The notes beneath the pieces are model-generated. The model had not been told where the DNA came from and did not search any database. It saw only the letters and a program-made list of their open reading frames with translations. From Hippopus hippopus (Eukaryota; Mollusca; Bivalvia; Cardiida; Cardiidae), in assembly GCA_946811185.2 (NCBI GenBank), contig OX328099.1:39357299-39421298 (forward strand): DNA of 64,000 nt, in the 5' to 3' direction. The translations under genes and the position numbers were made by a program. This document shows, piece by piece, positions 46,666 through 57,515 of this stretch (within the stretch, counting starts at the first letter, position 1; every line of letters begins with the position of its first letter).

Positions 46666-46890
46666 CTCTTTACCACACAATCCCGAGTTTTAACGACCTT
46701 GAAGAAAAAGCCTTTTGAAAACATTTTCGGAAAAGGAGAAAATGCTGGTAACCAGCATTTTCTCCTTTTCTCACAATGTTTTCTACCTTTACCAAAATAA
46801 ATTTCAGTTTTTGAACCACATTTATTTTGTCGTCTGCAAATGCTTTGAATTTGGACCAGTCCAAAATTTTGTCGTTTGGTAAAGAGTTAA
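46662..46890 (+). mobile_element. family A MITE
   Basis: TTAACTCTTTACCACACAAT to GTTTGGTAAAGAGTTAA; the palindrome is near perfect. Confidence 0.78.
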
Positions 46891-46916
46891 TTCAGTTCTT
46901 TAGGGGTAAAAAAAGT

Positions 46917-47199
46917 TCACCCTTTACCATCCTGAGTTTTAACAACCATGAATAATAAGGTTTCGGTAAACATTGAGGAAAAAGAATAAAAAGCTGGTAA
47001 CCAGCATTTTTTTTTTACCAACGATGTTTTCTACCCTTCTACCTAAGGACCAATTTGAACAACATTTATTTGACCCTATCAAAGATAAATTCCATCATTT
47101 GAGCCACATTTAAATTGTCATCTGCAACGTTTAAATTGTTGTCTGCTAATCCTTTTGATTTGGACCAGTCTAGAATCTAGTCATTTGGTAAAGAGTTAA
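46917..47199 (+). mobile_element. family A MITE with duplicated right arm
   Basis: Longer than usual (about 283 bases). The right arm is present twice (two GTCTGC/GTCATCTGC segments), suggesting internal duplication or recombination between copies. Ends GGTAAAGAGTTAA. Confidence 0.65.
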
Positions 47200-47302
47200 G
47201 AGTTTACAGAAACGTTTATTACTTACAATTGATTATCAGTATATTTACATAACTGCAATAAGTCTTTCCTATCAATCCACAAAGACATCTTTATCCCGTA
47301 TC

Positions 47303-47407
47303 TCCTTACCATATAATCCTTAGTTTTAACAACCCTGAGAAAGAAGCCTTCTGAAAACATGTGGGCAATATTGAAAATGCTGGTTGCAAGCATTTTCTTC
47401 TTGTCCC
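47303..47407 (+). mobile_element. family A MITE, left portion before a 347-base insert
   Basis: CTCCTTACCATATAATCC through a worn palindrome ending CTTCTTGTCCC, then stops at TTAA (47408). Confidence 0.6.
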
Positions 47408-47754
47408 TTAAAGTCACAGTAAAGTCTAACTGAATAAAAAACCTGTTTATAACATAAAACTAAATTTCATTTTTACCATGTAAAAATAAGGCGATTATTA
47501 TGAATTCCACGGTATGTACAGGTGCAGTTCGCAAAAGTTCCAGTCAATGGCAGAAAAAAGAATTTTGAAACTGGAACAGATCCTACCATGCCGCATTATC
47601 TGTTTGTTTACATCAATGATCGCTGACGATTAGCCGACTTTTCGTCGTAAATGTCCGCAGTGACGTGATAGTGACGTAAACACCACGTGATCATTCAAGG
47701 CGTCGAAACAAACCCTTCATTCACTTGATCGTTTTGTCCCCATTCTAGGCTTAA
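47408..47754. mobile_element. 347-base insert flanked by TTAA
   Basis: Bounded by TTAA at 47408-47411 and 47751-47754. Inside, GTGACGTGATAGTGACGTAA and CACCACGTGATC give CRE half-sites and a CACGTG E-box. No inverted ends and no ORF found. It separates two pieces carrying the same family A arm. Confidence 0.5.
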
Positions 47755-47855
47755 AAAAATGCTGGTTACCAGCATTTTCTCCTTTTCCCACAATGTTTTC
47801 AAAAGGCTTCTTTCTCAGGGTCGTTAAAAGTCCGGATTGTGTGGTAATGGGTTAA
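47755..47855 (-). mobile_element. family A MITE, half copy after the insert
   Basis: Starts inside the palindrome at ATGCTGGTTACCAGC and ends TGTGGTAATGGGTTAA. Its flank is the same arm as 47303-47407 inverted, so the two are not simply one split element. Confidence 0.62.
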
Positions 47856-47903
47856 ACTTCCTGATGTATGACAGCAGTTGAAACCATGGTAAAAAAGGAG
47901 CAA

Positions 47904-47985
47904 TTAACCCATTTATACACAATGATGACTTTTCACATCCCAGTCATGGAAAGTTTATGAAAACATTGTGAGAAAAGGGGCAATT
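47904..47985 (+). mobile_element. family A MITE, left arm only
   Basis: TTAACCCATTTATACACAAT through AAAACATTGTGAGAAAAGG, then unrelated sequence. Confidence 0.58.
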
Positions 47986-48293
47986 TTTTGTGACAAACAA
48001 TTGTACTTTTTCAAATTTTTATTCAATATACAGTCTAACCTTTTTAAGCAAGCATCTTAGCAATGCTCAAAATGTGCTTACAGAGTACAGCTGCAATTCT
48101 TTATCGTTGCCTCTTGTGGCCATGAAATAGATGATTGCTCAATACAGGTTGCTTGTTTCTTGGAGGTGGCCACTAACATTAGGTTTCACTGTAATCTAAA
48201 AACATTTCAATTTTTCCTTTCCTTGACCTGTCTTTCTTTCTTCTCACTTGTTCTAGTTTGTTGAAGGTCTATAAAAGCTTCCATAGTAATAGT

Positions 48294-48522
48294 TTAAACC
48301 TTTACGACACAATCTCGAGTTTTACAACCCTGAGAAAGACAGTTTTTGAAAACATTGAGGGGAAAGGAGAAAATGCTGGTAACCAGCATTTTCTCCTTCT
48401 CCCATAATGTTTTGTACTCTTTCACAGCCAAATTTCAAAATTCAAGCAACATTTAAATTGTCATTGGCAAATGCTTTTCATTGGACAACTCCAAATTTGT
48501 TGTCGCTTGGTAGAAAGTCAAT
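48294..48522 (+). mobile_element. family A MITE
   Basis: TTAAACCTTTACGACACAAT start; the palindrome has scattered mismatches; ends TTGGTAGAAAGTCAA. Confidence 0.7.
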
Positions 48523-48703
48523 ATTCTTGCCAAGCGTTTTCATGATGATGCTTTTGTTTCCTTTGAATGCATAACTGGTTTTCATAAAATAATTTGTACG
48601 CTGATTCTACTTTTTCTTGAGAATTCAACATACTGGTATTTTTATCCTATTATAAAACTATAAATGAAACTATAAACTAATCCTTAAAGCATCATTCACA
48701 TCT

Positions 48704-48889
48704 TAAGTTGCCTTTATAGACAGTGTAGATCAAATCAGACTGTATAAAATGTGCGCTCTAATCTTTGATCTACACTGTTTGCTTTGCCAAGACAATCTAG
48801 AGAAAAGCAACCCTGATATAACACTAAGTTTGGTCTTATTTCTAGACTGAAAATGTTGATTGGGTTATTTGGCACTCAAAGGGTCAATA
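48704..48889 (+). mobile_element. family B element
   Basis: GACAGTGTAGATCAAATCAG with AATCTTTGATCTACACTGTT; tail shares AGACTGAAAATGTTG with 61268-61452. Confidence 0.6.
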
Positions 48890-48941
48890 TATTGTTCTTC
48901 TCAAGCAATATTTGGTTTGAACACAATATTCTGTACAGAGT

Positions 48942-49045
48942 CCGGATTCACCAACCATTCTTTAGATCATTCTTTGTTTTATTCTCCAAGGTTTCCTAGA
49001 AGTGAAAGTAACACAACTTCTGATTGGCTAAACAATTTGGTTTAA
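48942..49045 (+). mobile_element. half copy of the 166 bp palindromic MITE
   Basis: GTCCGGATTCACCAACCATT followed by GAAAGTAACACAACTTCTGA matches the left half of 11447-11612, then stops after the centre. Confidence 0.55.
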
Positions 49046-49402
49046 CCATAGGAATTCTTGCTCTCCATATTTCTTTTTGATTTGACCACACCTGGCTCAT
49101 AACCCAGATGAGGAATACTAAGGCTGCATCTTTTGCCTGCAAATAGAATTTTGCCACAAAATCTACAACAACAACTGTAGGTGATGAGAGAACCGGGTAA
49201 GAAGTAAAAATTCTATACAAGGGAGTAAAGTAATCCTTCATGAAGATTAACAATTATGAATTAACTCCCTTGACTATGCAAGCAATTTTTTTTCTAATTC
49301 TCACCCACATAGTACTGCTTTACAGAATTTGTTTGTTCTTTACTTGATGTTTAACAATAGATATACATCTTGGTGGCCAGTGTACCTATCCATGCTGTTA
49401 GT

Positions 49403-49550
49403 TTAAACTCATAACGCCTGACAACAAATAAAATTATGTGACTAATACCATGGAATGTGTCTCTGAAAGGGTAGAAAACATTGAGGGAAAAGGAGAAAAT
49501 GCTGATTGCCAAGAATGTTTTCAGTACAAAAAGCATGGGTTTTAATAACC
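49403..49550 (-). mobile_element. family A MITE, right palindrome arm deleted
   Basis: Contains GGTAGAAAACATTGAGGG and GGAGAAAATGCTGATTGCC, then jumps to AATGTTTTCAG. Confidence 0.52.
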
Positions 49551-49841
49551 CAACCAAATAAGTTTAACTGTACTGGTGTAAGTGCACATTGTCCCTTGAA
49601 TTCATCAGCCCTGACTCATTCAGCTTGAACAATTGCTAGGCTTTTCAAGCCGGTTTGTTTAAATAAAGTAAAGATAAATTACAACCAAAGAGTTGCAACA
49701 ATCTTTGATGTGAAAACACAGCGAAGTCCTATCAGTGACAAATTTACCCAAACTATTGTTGTCTAAAATGAAACAAACCTGAGGTTGTCTTAAGTGAAAC
49801 AAACCTACCCACAGTATAGTATTGGTAATGCATGCAGAAGA

Positions 49842-50049
49842 CTTAATCCTTTATCCCGCTAAAGAAAAGAAATAAAACTTTCTAGCCATGAGGAAAACCC
49901 AAATTTTCCTACTTTAAACATATTTTTGGAGGAAATATTTCTATCAGACAGTGTAGATCCAAGATCAGACTGTACGTTCTGTGCAGTCTGATCTTGATCA
50001 ATGCTGTCCACAAAAGGTCAGTGTGTCACACTTAGCAGCCTAAGGGTTT
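49842..50049 (+). mobile_element. family B element, long form
   Basis: Starts near TTAATCCTTTATCCCGCTAA and ends GCAGCCTAAGGGTTTA. The palindrome at 49950-50010 is nearly perfect. Confidence 0.66.
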
Positions 50050-50190
50050 ATCCTTTGTCGAGCAATCCCATGTTTCTACCACTCTGAGGAAGAATTTGAG
50101 AAATGTAGAAATTGCTGTTTTTTCAGCATTTTCCTCTTTCCTCTTTTCCAGTATTTTATTACATAATTTTAAAGACAAAGAAGACCAGTG
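50044..50190 (+). mobile_element. family A MITE, degenerate
   Basis: GGTTTATCCTTTGTCGAGCA start and a CTGTTTTTTCAGCATTTTCC centre. Little of the right arm remains. Confidence 0.42.
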
Positions 50191-50202
50191 TTTTTCTTTC
50201 CT

Positions 50203-50411
50203 TTAACCCTTTACCAAAGGGAAGTTTTAGACTTGTCCAATTTGAAAGCATTTAAAGACAACAAATTAGATGTGCCTCAAAGAAAAAAACTTGTTCAAGT
50301 AAGGGTTGAAAACGTAGTGGGACATGCATTTCCTCTTTTTCCAGCTATGTTGTCAAAAGCCTTCTTTCCAATAGTCGTTAAAACACAGGATTGTTTGGTA
50401 AAAGTTGACTG
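50203..50411 (-). mobile_element. family A MITE
   Basis: TTAACCCTTTACCAAAGGGA start; the palindrome centre is lost (GGGACATGCATTTCCTC). Confidence 0.6.
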
Positions 50412-50775
50412 TTAGCCCTGAATGTATTTTGAAATAGTTTTTAATAAGTTTGAAATCATCTTGCATTGTAATGGGATAAATAATCGGCAGATCCAGCAGG
50501 GGATCAGGGGTCCCCCCCCCCTAAAAGTTTCAAAGTAACCCCTGTCTGCCTGAAATTTTGACTTAGTATAATTCAAAGAAAATTTCTTTGCATAGGTTAC
50601 TAGTATTATTGTTTGCAGGTATACTATTTTACCAGTATACACACTGACAGGAAATAAAACACTTTATGCAGTAGAAAATTTGATATGTAATGATCTATCT
50701 GACTTTCTGAACCCCCCACCCCCCTGGAAAAAAATCCTTGATCTGTAAACTAGAGCTGTCACTGAATGTGACTTA

Positions 50776-50912
50776 ATACCCCCGCCAGCGCTTTGACAGA
50801 AACAGGCAATTATTTGTACACGGACGGACACACGGACGGACAAACGGACAGACACACGGACAGACAGGCTGATTCCAGTATACCCCCGAAAACATACGTT
50901 TTGCGGGGGTAT
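50776..50912 (+). mobile_element. minimal pearl-like element
   Basis: ATACCCCCGC (50776-50785) is inverted as GCGGGGGTAT (50903-50912). Inside is only a CGGACGGACA/CAGACA microsatellite and a terminal foldback ACCCCCGAAAAC/GTTTTGCGGGGGT. The upstream GCTGTCACTGAATGTGAC resembles the leader of related elements. It looks like the 9758 element without its monomer array. Confidence 0.6.
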
Positions 50913-51002
50913 AATAAAACCCACCACTGAGTATTATCCAAGTTCTTTCAAAGGAAAGGAAGTCTTTGTTTTTTATCATACAAAAGCAGAATAAGGAAAA
51001 GG

Positions 51003-51170
51003 GTCACTGGTTCTAATCCCCAGGTTTGCCGATTTCTTTCTAAGGAATGATGATAGTCATTGTCCTAGGATTGATTTGTCTCTCAGAGCTGGGTCACTTT
51101 TATGACGATGTTTATGTGGCAAAGCAGCCAGTGGCTTTGGTTGAACATTGTGTGAAGTAATGGTACAAAA
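51003..51170 (+). mobile_element. tRNA-derived SINE, copy 2, head truncated
   Basis: Starts inside the B-box region (GGTTCTAATCCCC) and carries the same body as the 3640-3828 copy: GATTTCTTTCTAAGGAATGA, TGATGATAGTCATTG and GCAGCCAGTGGCTTTGG. The A-box part is missing, consistent with 5' truncation. Confidence 0.7.
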
Positions 51171-51194
51171 AACTCCAGAAAAAAGCATGGTTAG

Positions 51195-51310
51195 GTGCAC
51201 TGGCCACCATAATATGTCTGAAATAATGTTGAAAACAGCATTGATTGATTGAAAGGTGTTTTAAGCAGCTTTCAACATTATTTCAGCCATATCATGGCGA
51301 CAGCTCCTTT
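51195..51310. repeat. inverted-repeat element around CAACATTATTTCAG
   Basis: CCACCATAATATGTCTGAAA and TAATGTTGAAAAC (51204-51237) face GCTTTCAACATTATTTCAGC and CATATCATGGCG (51268-51299) as imperfect inverted arms with a short spacer. Probably one end of a longer repeat running to about 51540. Confidence 0.5.
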
Positions 51311-51579
51311 ATTAATGTATGTCCGGGGTTTAATCAGCACTTGGCTATGACTCTCAGGTGTCTTGCCCAAGGACACTCCCACGAAAAACTCTATGCCTCA
51401 AGTGAGGCTCAAAAACAACATTAACCAACATACAGAGGGTATTTACAGTCTGAGTCCTGATATGCTATGCAACGCAACAGCTCATCAACCCACCATATCA
51501 AGATGACTCCCTCTGCTGCTACAAGTCAAACCTTCAACCTCCAAATATGTAGGTGGATGCCAGAACCTTTTACTAAACA
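51311..51579. other. possible remainder of the CAACATTATTTCAG repeat
   Basis: Less AT-rich than its surroundings and contains GTCTTGCCCAAGGACACT, a phrase I associate with interspersed repeats. No ORF. The partial family A arm at 51580-51635 follows. Confidence 0.3.
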
Positions 51580-51635
51580 ACTCAAATGCTGGTCTAGATC
51601 TAAAATATTGTCATGTTGTAAAGACTTACAGAACC
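51580..51635 (+). mobile_element. family A MITE, right arm fragment
   Basis: AAATGCTGGTCTAGATCTAA then AATATTGTCATGTTGTAAAG. Confidence 0.38.
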
Positions 51636-52257
51636 AGGTTTAAATTGCTTTAGCATGCAGATCAAGATCAGGCTGCACATTCTGATGCCTAATCAACTCT
51701 GTCAAAATAAAATGATCTATCATAAATCAAATACCCTGCAACTTACTACTTATGAAAACATAAGGGTGTAAACAAGTGCTCAAGTTTCAAATCATATTTC
51801 ATTTCATACCATAATTTCTTGTTAGTTATAACATAAATGCTCTACAGACTTATCTCATGCAATTTTTTTTAAAGGGGCACAGAATTAATGGCAACATCTC
51901 AAGGTAAAAGCAGCCATTAAAACATAGAAATACAGATAAAAACTGCAGTTCTGATACTCTTTCATTTTTATCTCACAAGGGAGATAACTGTAACTTCCCC
52001 ATTTGGAATCCAAGCAGATGACATTTATTCCAAATATAGAAAGTATGCAAATATTTGATAAGCCTGAGTAAAAGTAAGAAGTATTTGTAGATTAGGAAGG
52101 CTGTAAACCTGACACACTTAAAATTCAAAAGGTGTCATGAATTATTGAAACAATCTGATAAAGAAAACATTTCAACAAATTACCTCTAGCAGACAACCTT
52201 TTACATCTTGCAGCAGACAATTTTCAAAAAAGTTATGGCAATAGGAAAATTTGTTAA

Positions 52258-52322
52258 ACACTTTACTATACAATCCCATGTTTTCATTATCCTGCATGAG
52301 AAGACTTTAGAAAATATTTGAT
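52258..52322 (+). mobile_element. family A MITE, left arm fragment
   Basis: ACACTTTACTATACAATCCC then a worn CTGCATGAGAAGAC segment. Confidence 0.42.
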
Positions 52323-52399
52323 CAATTCAGATGAGTTGCAAGTTTTAAGGTAGATATTTAAATGAGAAACTGATATTTTGCTAGTATTTCTTCATGTAT

Positions 52400-52579
52400 T
52401 TAACCTTTAGCAAACAATCCCGAGTCTTAATAACCCTGATGCAGAATGCTTTTGAAAACAGCCAGGGAAAAAGAGAAAATTTTCTCCTTGTCCCACAATG
52501 TGAATCGAGTTTAATTTGTCGTCTGCAAATTCTTTAAATCTAGATGAGTCTAAAAGTTTGTTGTCCGGTAAAGAGTTAA
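52400..52579 (+). mobile_element. family A MITE, shortened
   Basis: TTAACCTTTAGCAAACAATC to GTCCGGTAAAGAGTTAA. The palindrome centre is deleted, leaving GAGAAAATTTTCTCC. Confidence 0.65.
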
Positions 52580-52705
52580 ACCTTATTTCATACTGATAAG
52601 ACATACCTACTAGGATGATTCCAGTGTTGTAGCTACAAATTTGTCACAGAAGCATGTCATTTGAAAATTGTGCATTTTAAGTTCATGATCAGTCTGCTTC
52701 ATTCC

Positions 52706-52914
52706 TTAACAGATCACATAACAAAAACTGTCCAAAGCATTTTAAGGCAACAAATTACATATAGCTTGAAAGAGGATTGCTGTCTTTAAAATGGGAGAAA
52801 ACATGGAAAAAGAAAGAAAATTCTGGTATTTCCAGTATTTTCTCCTTGTCCCACAACTTTTTTTAAACGGCCTTCTTCAGGATTGTTAAAACTTAGGATT
52901 GTGTGGTAAAGTGC
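52706..52914 (-). mobile_element. family A MITE, degenerate
   Basis: TTAACAGATCACATAAC start and TTGTGTGGTAAAGTG end; arms diverged. Confidence 0.55.
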
Positions 52915-52967
52915 TGGGCTGATGACATTTTAGACTTGTCCATATTGAAGCCTTTGGAGGCTGCAAC

Positions 52968-53106
52968 TTAACCCTTGTAATGCTTAACCAAGATTTATTT
53001 GCTTATCCACAGTGTATATCAATATCAGACTGCTCAGTATAATTATGCAGTTTGATCTTGGATCTACTGGAATACCCATTTAAATTAGTTAGCACTGCAC
53101 TGTTAA
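52968..53106 (+). mobile_element. family B element
   Basis: TTAACCCTTGTAATGC to GCACTGTTAA; core ATCAATATCAGACTGCTC / GCAGTTTGATCTTGGATC. Confidence 0.55.
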
Positions 53107-53129
53107 GTGTTCAGATGATGAAAGGTATC

Positions 53130-53369
53130 TTTGCAAGATTAGGAAACATCACATGAAAAGGAAGAAAATACTGATAAACAGCATTTTCTCCTTTTACCAT
53201 GAAGTTTTCAAAAGCCCTATTCCTCAGGATTGCTCAACAAGGGGATTTGTCTTTGAGAGAGTGAAAAACGTCCTAGTTTCCAGCCTTTTCTCCTTTTCCA
53301 AAAGCATTTTCAAAAGCCTTCTTCTTCCAGGAGTAATTAAACTTGGGATTGTGTGGTAACAGGTAAATA
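53130..53369 (-). mobile_element. family A MITE, rearranged
   Basis: Two successive CAGCATTTTCTCC / CAGCCTTTTCTCC right-arm segments, each followed by TTTTCAAAAGCC, suggest a partial duplication. Confidence 0.5.
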
Positions 53370-53410
53370 AAGGGTTTATAAATAGGTTCTTGTATTAAAT
53401 CTCAACTCTC

Positions 53411-54840
53411 TACAGTCGAGCCACATTAATCCGGACATTTCTGTTTCCTATGAATGTTTCCGGATAAGCTGTTTTTCCAGACCAAAGAACTGGGATTACC
53501 AAGACTTCCATGTTGATAAGGGACACCACGCAAGAATTACAATAGCATATGATTTACACGAGCACTTGTCTGTATTGTTCCTGCGTTTGTTCAGATATAT
53601 AATAGAATAAATTGTCATAACTTTGCATTTTGCCTTTTTGTGTTTTTTTGTACATGCTTTTCCCCTTGTACCTTATTACATGCACATGTATACCTTTTGT
53701 ACAAACGGGTGGGCTCGGCACATTATGACTTTCGAAACACAGGTACAGTATTTCTGTATTATAGTTTAACTGTTGATTTTCCAATTTCGAGAGACATGGA
53801 TTTCATGAGGTATTGTAGAATTTTCACGATAGTGGCATTTGGGTTGTCTTCTTTGTACTGGCAAATGTCTTTTTTTTACAGAAGTCGAAACTTCAAGTCG
53901 TCGTCTTTTGTTGACTTCAGATGATTAAAATGGTAAAATGACAAAGTTATTGAGAGTATTGATGACAAGTGAATCGAAATGAAAGACGTGCATATTGATC
54001 TTTATTCACCTTTATAATCTGTTAGGAGTAAAATAATTTTGAAAAAAATATTAAAGAAATTTATTGCTTTTGGCGGCCATTTTGTGTCAATTTTGGGTAG
54101 CATAAACAGCTCGAGGAGGAGATAAATCTAACTGTTTTTTCTTATGCTTAGCGGTTAAACTGAGAATATTTGTATTTGAAACGAAGGTTTATGAAATATG
54201 CAAGTTGCAGGTATGTTTAAATTCTAGTTTTGTTGTCAATTGAGAATATGACGAATTAAACCTGAGCACTAAAACTGAGTGGAGATTTCGACTTCCTTTT
54301 TAGTGATCATCTTTTTAATCAAGTAATAATTAAACAACAAAAGCGTGTAATTGTCACATCATCGCATCAATACTATGGGTATTGATAATCTGTCAAATTG
54401 ACACTTAACAATGGCACATGTATATCTTTATAACACTTTTCGAAAACCACCTCTAATTAAGGTGTTTTCAAATGTGTGAAAACCATCTGAAATAAATTGA
54501 TACTAGACTGATACTCATGTTATTCACACGTACTTGGAACCGGTCCGAAATCGCTCGAAGTAGCCTGTTTCGATATTTATGAAACCAGTCCACAATAGTA
54601 CCGGGGAAAATAACAAGTTTAAATTGTGTGATACACAGTCAGGCCTCGTCCGGTTTATCTGATAAGGTTTGTACTGTTTTTTTTAACCATTCAATCCCAA
54701 TTTTTTCATTCCGGTTCCGGAACGCGGATTTCCGGAATAAAAAGTAGAATTTGTACAGAAAATATTCGTTCCCTAATGTTTTCTTCCGGATCTTGAGATT
54801 TCCGGAAAAATGGAGCCTGGATTAACGTGGCTCGACTGTA
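53411..54840 (+). mobile_element. pogo-like element, long copy (1.43 kb)
   Basis: Begins TACAGTCGAGCCACATTAAT and ends with the inverse ATTAACGTGGCTCGACTGTA, with TA at both borders as expected for Tc1/mariner/pogo insertion. Inside are many CCGGA motifs and, at 53640-53924, an ORF with no recognised domain. No intact transposase is seen, so it is a non-autonomous or decayed copy. Its ends match the element at 41848-42552. Confidence 0.75.
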
Positions 54841-54914
54841 CCTGAAAACAAAATTTCGACTTGTCCATATCAAAAGCCTTTTGAGACAACAAAGTAAGGT
54901 TTTAAATTTGTCCT

Positions 54915-55143
54915 CTAACTCTTTACCACATGAACAAATAATAAGCTTGTCCAAATTGAAAGCATTTGCAGACAACAATTTAAACATTGCTTAAAAGATG
55001 GAATTTCTCTTTGATAGAGCAGAAAACATTGTGGAAAAAGGAGAAAATGCTGGTTACCAGCATTTTCTCCTTTTCCCACAATGTTTTCAAAAGGCCTCTT
55101 TCTTAGGGTCGTTAAAACTTGTCATAGTGTGGTAAAGGGTTAA
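54915..55143 (-). mobile_element. family A MITE, first of a pair
   Basis: CTAACTCTTTACCACATGAA to AGTGTGGTAAAGGGTTAA; the palindrome is perfect except one base. Shares TTAA with the next, degenerate copy. Confidence 0.75.
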
Positions 55144-55346
55144 AGGGAAGAAAGGGTAGTTTCATGTTGGAAAAGGAGGAAATAATTATAGTCACCGGTA
55201 TTTTCTGTTTTTGCTACTGGTCTTTTCTCTTTTTGCATGGTTTTTATCTTTTCCATGACAAATCCCATAATCAGACTAACATTTAATTGGTGCTTTGTCT
55301 TTAATTTGTAAAGATAAAAGTTTTGTTGTCTGATAAAAGACTTAAA
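55140..55346 (+). mobile_element. family A MITE, degenerate, second of a pair
   Basis: Recognisable by GAAAAGGAGGAAATAATT, CACCGGTATTTTC and a GTTGTCTGATAAAAGACTTAA end. Confidence 0.42.
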
Positions 55347-55729
55347 GCTACCAAAATCAGCTAAATAGCCTTTGCAAAAACGTGGATGTTATATGATATT
55401 TACCGATGAGTTAGGGGTTGTAATCCTTAAGGTGTAAAATACAAGAGGCATAACTATGAAGAGAAATAAAACTCTTACATACTGTAGTTGGCTGCATAAA
55501 CATTTGGGAAAATAAAAAGAATTTTCATTTTAAATGTTTGACTGCGTTCAACTGATGATTAGAATGAAAGCATCGTCTCATAGATTGACCATAGCACTTC
55601 ATACCAATTAAAACATGGTAACATTCCATTCAAACAGACTTAAACAATCATTTTATTTTCCCCTCTACTTCAAGTACATGTTTTCAAATGACATTTTATG
55701 CGCTTTGAAGAAGTAAACCCCAGGACAAC
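55347..55729. other. no gene seen
   Basis: AT-rich. Nothing recognised. Confidence 0.4.
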
Positions 55730-55928
55730 AATATTCCATGTTGAGGAGGGCTCCAAAAACATCATGAGAAAGAGTAAAAAAATACTTATGACCAGCATTT
55801 TCTGCTTTCAAATAATGTTTTCAGCTTTTTGGATAACAAATTATTTGAGCAACATTTAATAAGTTGCTTGCAAAATTTATGCCTTCAATCTTGGATGGCT
55901 CAAGTTGTGCAGTATGGTAAAGAGTTGA
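55730..55928 (+). mobile_element. family A MITE, degenerate
   Basis: Palindrome remnants AAACATCATGAGAAAGAG and CCAGCATTTTCTGCTTTC; ends GTATGGTAAAGAGTTG. Confidence 0.5.
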
Positions 55929-56206
55929 AATATTGCAATACATTAAATTGCCATCTTTCTCCTTGTGAACTGTAGGTATTTTGTCACATATTTGTAAGGG
56001 GGGTATAGAAAAAAAAATTATCTTTCATCTGTCTCCCAAAATGATTTGATGTTTTTTGCCACATTAAACTGATATCAGAAAACAAAGTTTTTGAAAAAAA
56101 AAAAGCTGCATTAGGGACATTTTTTCAGTTTTTGACTAGTATAAACTTGAAACTTTCTGTCAACCCATTACCATACAAAATGATTGACTGCATCCCTGCA
56201 TTAGTC

Positions 56207-56414
56207 TTAACCCTTTGCCCCACAATCCAAACTTTCAGTGACCCTGGAAAAAAGCTTTTGACAACATTGCAGTAACCGGCATGTTCTCCTTCTCCCACAA
56301 TGTTTTCTGCCCTATCACAGACAAATTCCATCAACTGAGCTACAATGAATTTTTCATCTGCAAATGCTTTCAATTTGAAGGAGCTTGAAATTTTGTCATT
56401 TGGTATAGAGTTAA
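56207..56414 (+). mobile_element. family A MITE
   Basis: TTAACCCTTTGCCCCACAAT to TTTGGTATAGAGTTAA; the left palindrome arm is shortened. Confidence 0.7.
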
Positions 56415-56518
56415 AGAGTTAAAACAGTCATCAACTAATGAAGTACCATCTGCCGGCAACTGTTTTACTTTACACAGGGATCATATATAAGATCCCTGCT
56501 TTACAACAGACCACTTTT

Positions 56519-56743
56519 TTAACCCTTTACCACACAATGACGAGTTTTGATGCCCCTGAGGAAGAAGCCTCTTGAAAAAATTGTAGGAAGAGAAGAAAAT
56601 GCTGGTAACCAGCATTTCCTCCTTTTCCCACAATGTTTTCTGCCCTTTCAAAGCCAAATTGCATATTTTGAAGTACACTTTGTCGTCTGCAACTTCTTTC
56701 AATTTGGACCAATCTAAAATTTGTTTGTCTGGTACAGAGTTAA
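56519..56743 (+). mobile_element. family A MITE
   Basis: TTAACCCTTTACCACACAAT to GTCTGGTACAGAGTTAA; the palindrome is mostly intact. Confidence 0.75.
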
Positions 56744-56956
56744 ATCACAGTAGAAAACAGAGAGACTCCAAGGAGCAATTTTTCCTTTTGCATCAATATT
56801 TCAAATATGTGAATGTATCACACCTATCTCAATGTTGATTATCCATATTTTCACTTGAATGTTTTCGAAGTTTTCTGCTGCAAATTTATTTCTAGAGATA
56901 CCATGGTACTTAGAAGAGATTACAGATATAGAAACTTCACCAGTAGAGTACCTTCG

Positions 56957-57055
56957 ACCCTTTACCAAATTACAGAATTTTGTACTAGATCAAATTGAAA
57001 GCATTTGCAGATGACAAATTAAATGTGGATAAAATTACGATTTATCTTTGAGGGT
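56957..57055 (-). mobile_element. family A MITE, arm fragment before a chain of three
   Basis: CCCTTTACCAAATTACAGAA with AAATTGAAAGCATTTGCAGA; the palindrome is missing. Confidence 0.5.
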
Positions 57056-57059
57056 TTAT

Positions 57060-57291
57060 ACATTACCAAACAAACCTGAGGTTTAAAAACCCTGGAGAAG
57101 GAGGCTATTGAAAACATTGTGGGGGAAAAAGCAAAAGTGATGATAACAAACAAGTTTTCCTATCCCCACAATGTTTTCTACTCTTCCGAACACAAATTTC
57201 CATTTTGGAGTCGCATGTAATTTATTTTTTTTTGAAATTTTAGCTTCTCATGAGAACCAGTCTAAAATTATGTCATCTGGTAAAGAGTTAA
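57060..57291 (+). mobile_element. family A MITE, first of a chain of three
   Basis: ACATTACCAAACAAACCTGA start, centre broken (AAAGTGATGATAACAAAC). Ends TTAA at 57288-57291, shared with the next. Confidence 0.62.
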
Positions 57292-57515
57292 CCCTTTACC
57301 ACACGACAAATTTTAGACCTGTCCGAATTGAAAGCATTTGCAGATGACAGTTTCAATGTGGCTCATATGAAATGATTTTTCTTTGATAGAGTAGAAAAGA
57401 TTGTGGGAAAAGGAGAAAATGCTGGTAACCAGCATTTTCTCCTTTTCCCACAATGTTTTCAAAAGCCTTCTCTATCAGGGGTGTTAAAAGTCGTCATTGT
57501 GTGGTAAAGGGTTAA
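57288..57515 (-). mobile_element. family A MITE, middle of a chain of three
   Basis: Near-canonical in inverse orientation. TTAACCCTTTACCACACGAC to TGTGTGGTAAAGGGTTAA, with one palindrome mismatch (AAGATTGTG against CACAATGTT). Confidence 0.78.

Noticed and set aside
48996..49253. Minus-strand ORF with hydrophobic VVVVDFVAKFYLQ
   Set aside because: It overlaps the half MITE at 48942-49045. A possible TTACCTACAG acceptor and CAG/GTGTGG donor leave the frame inconsistent.
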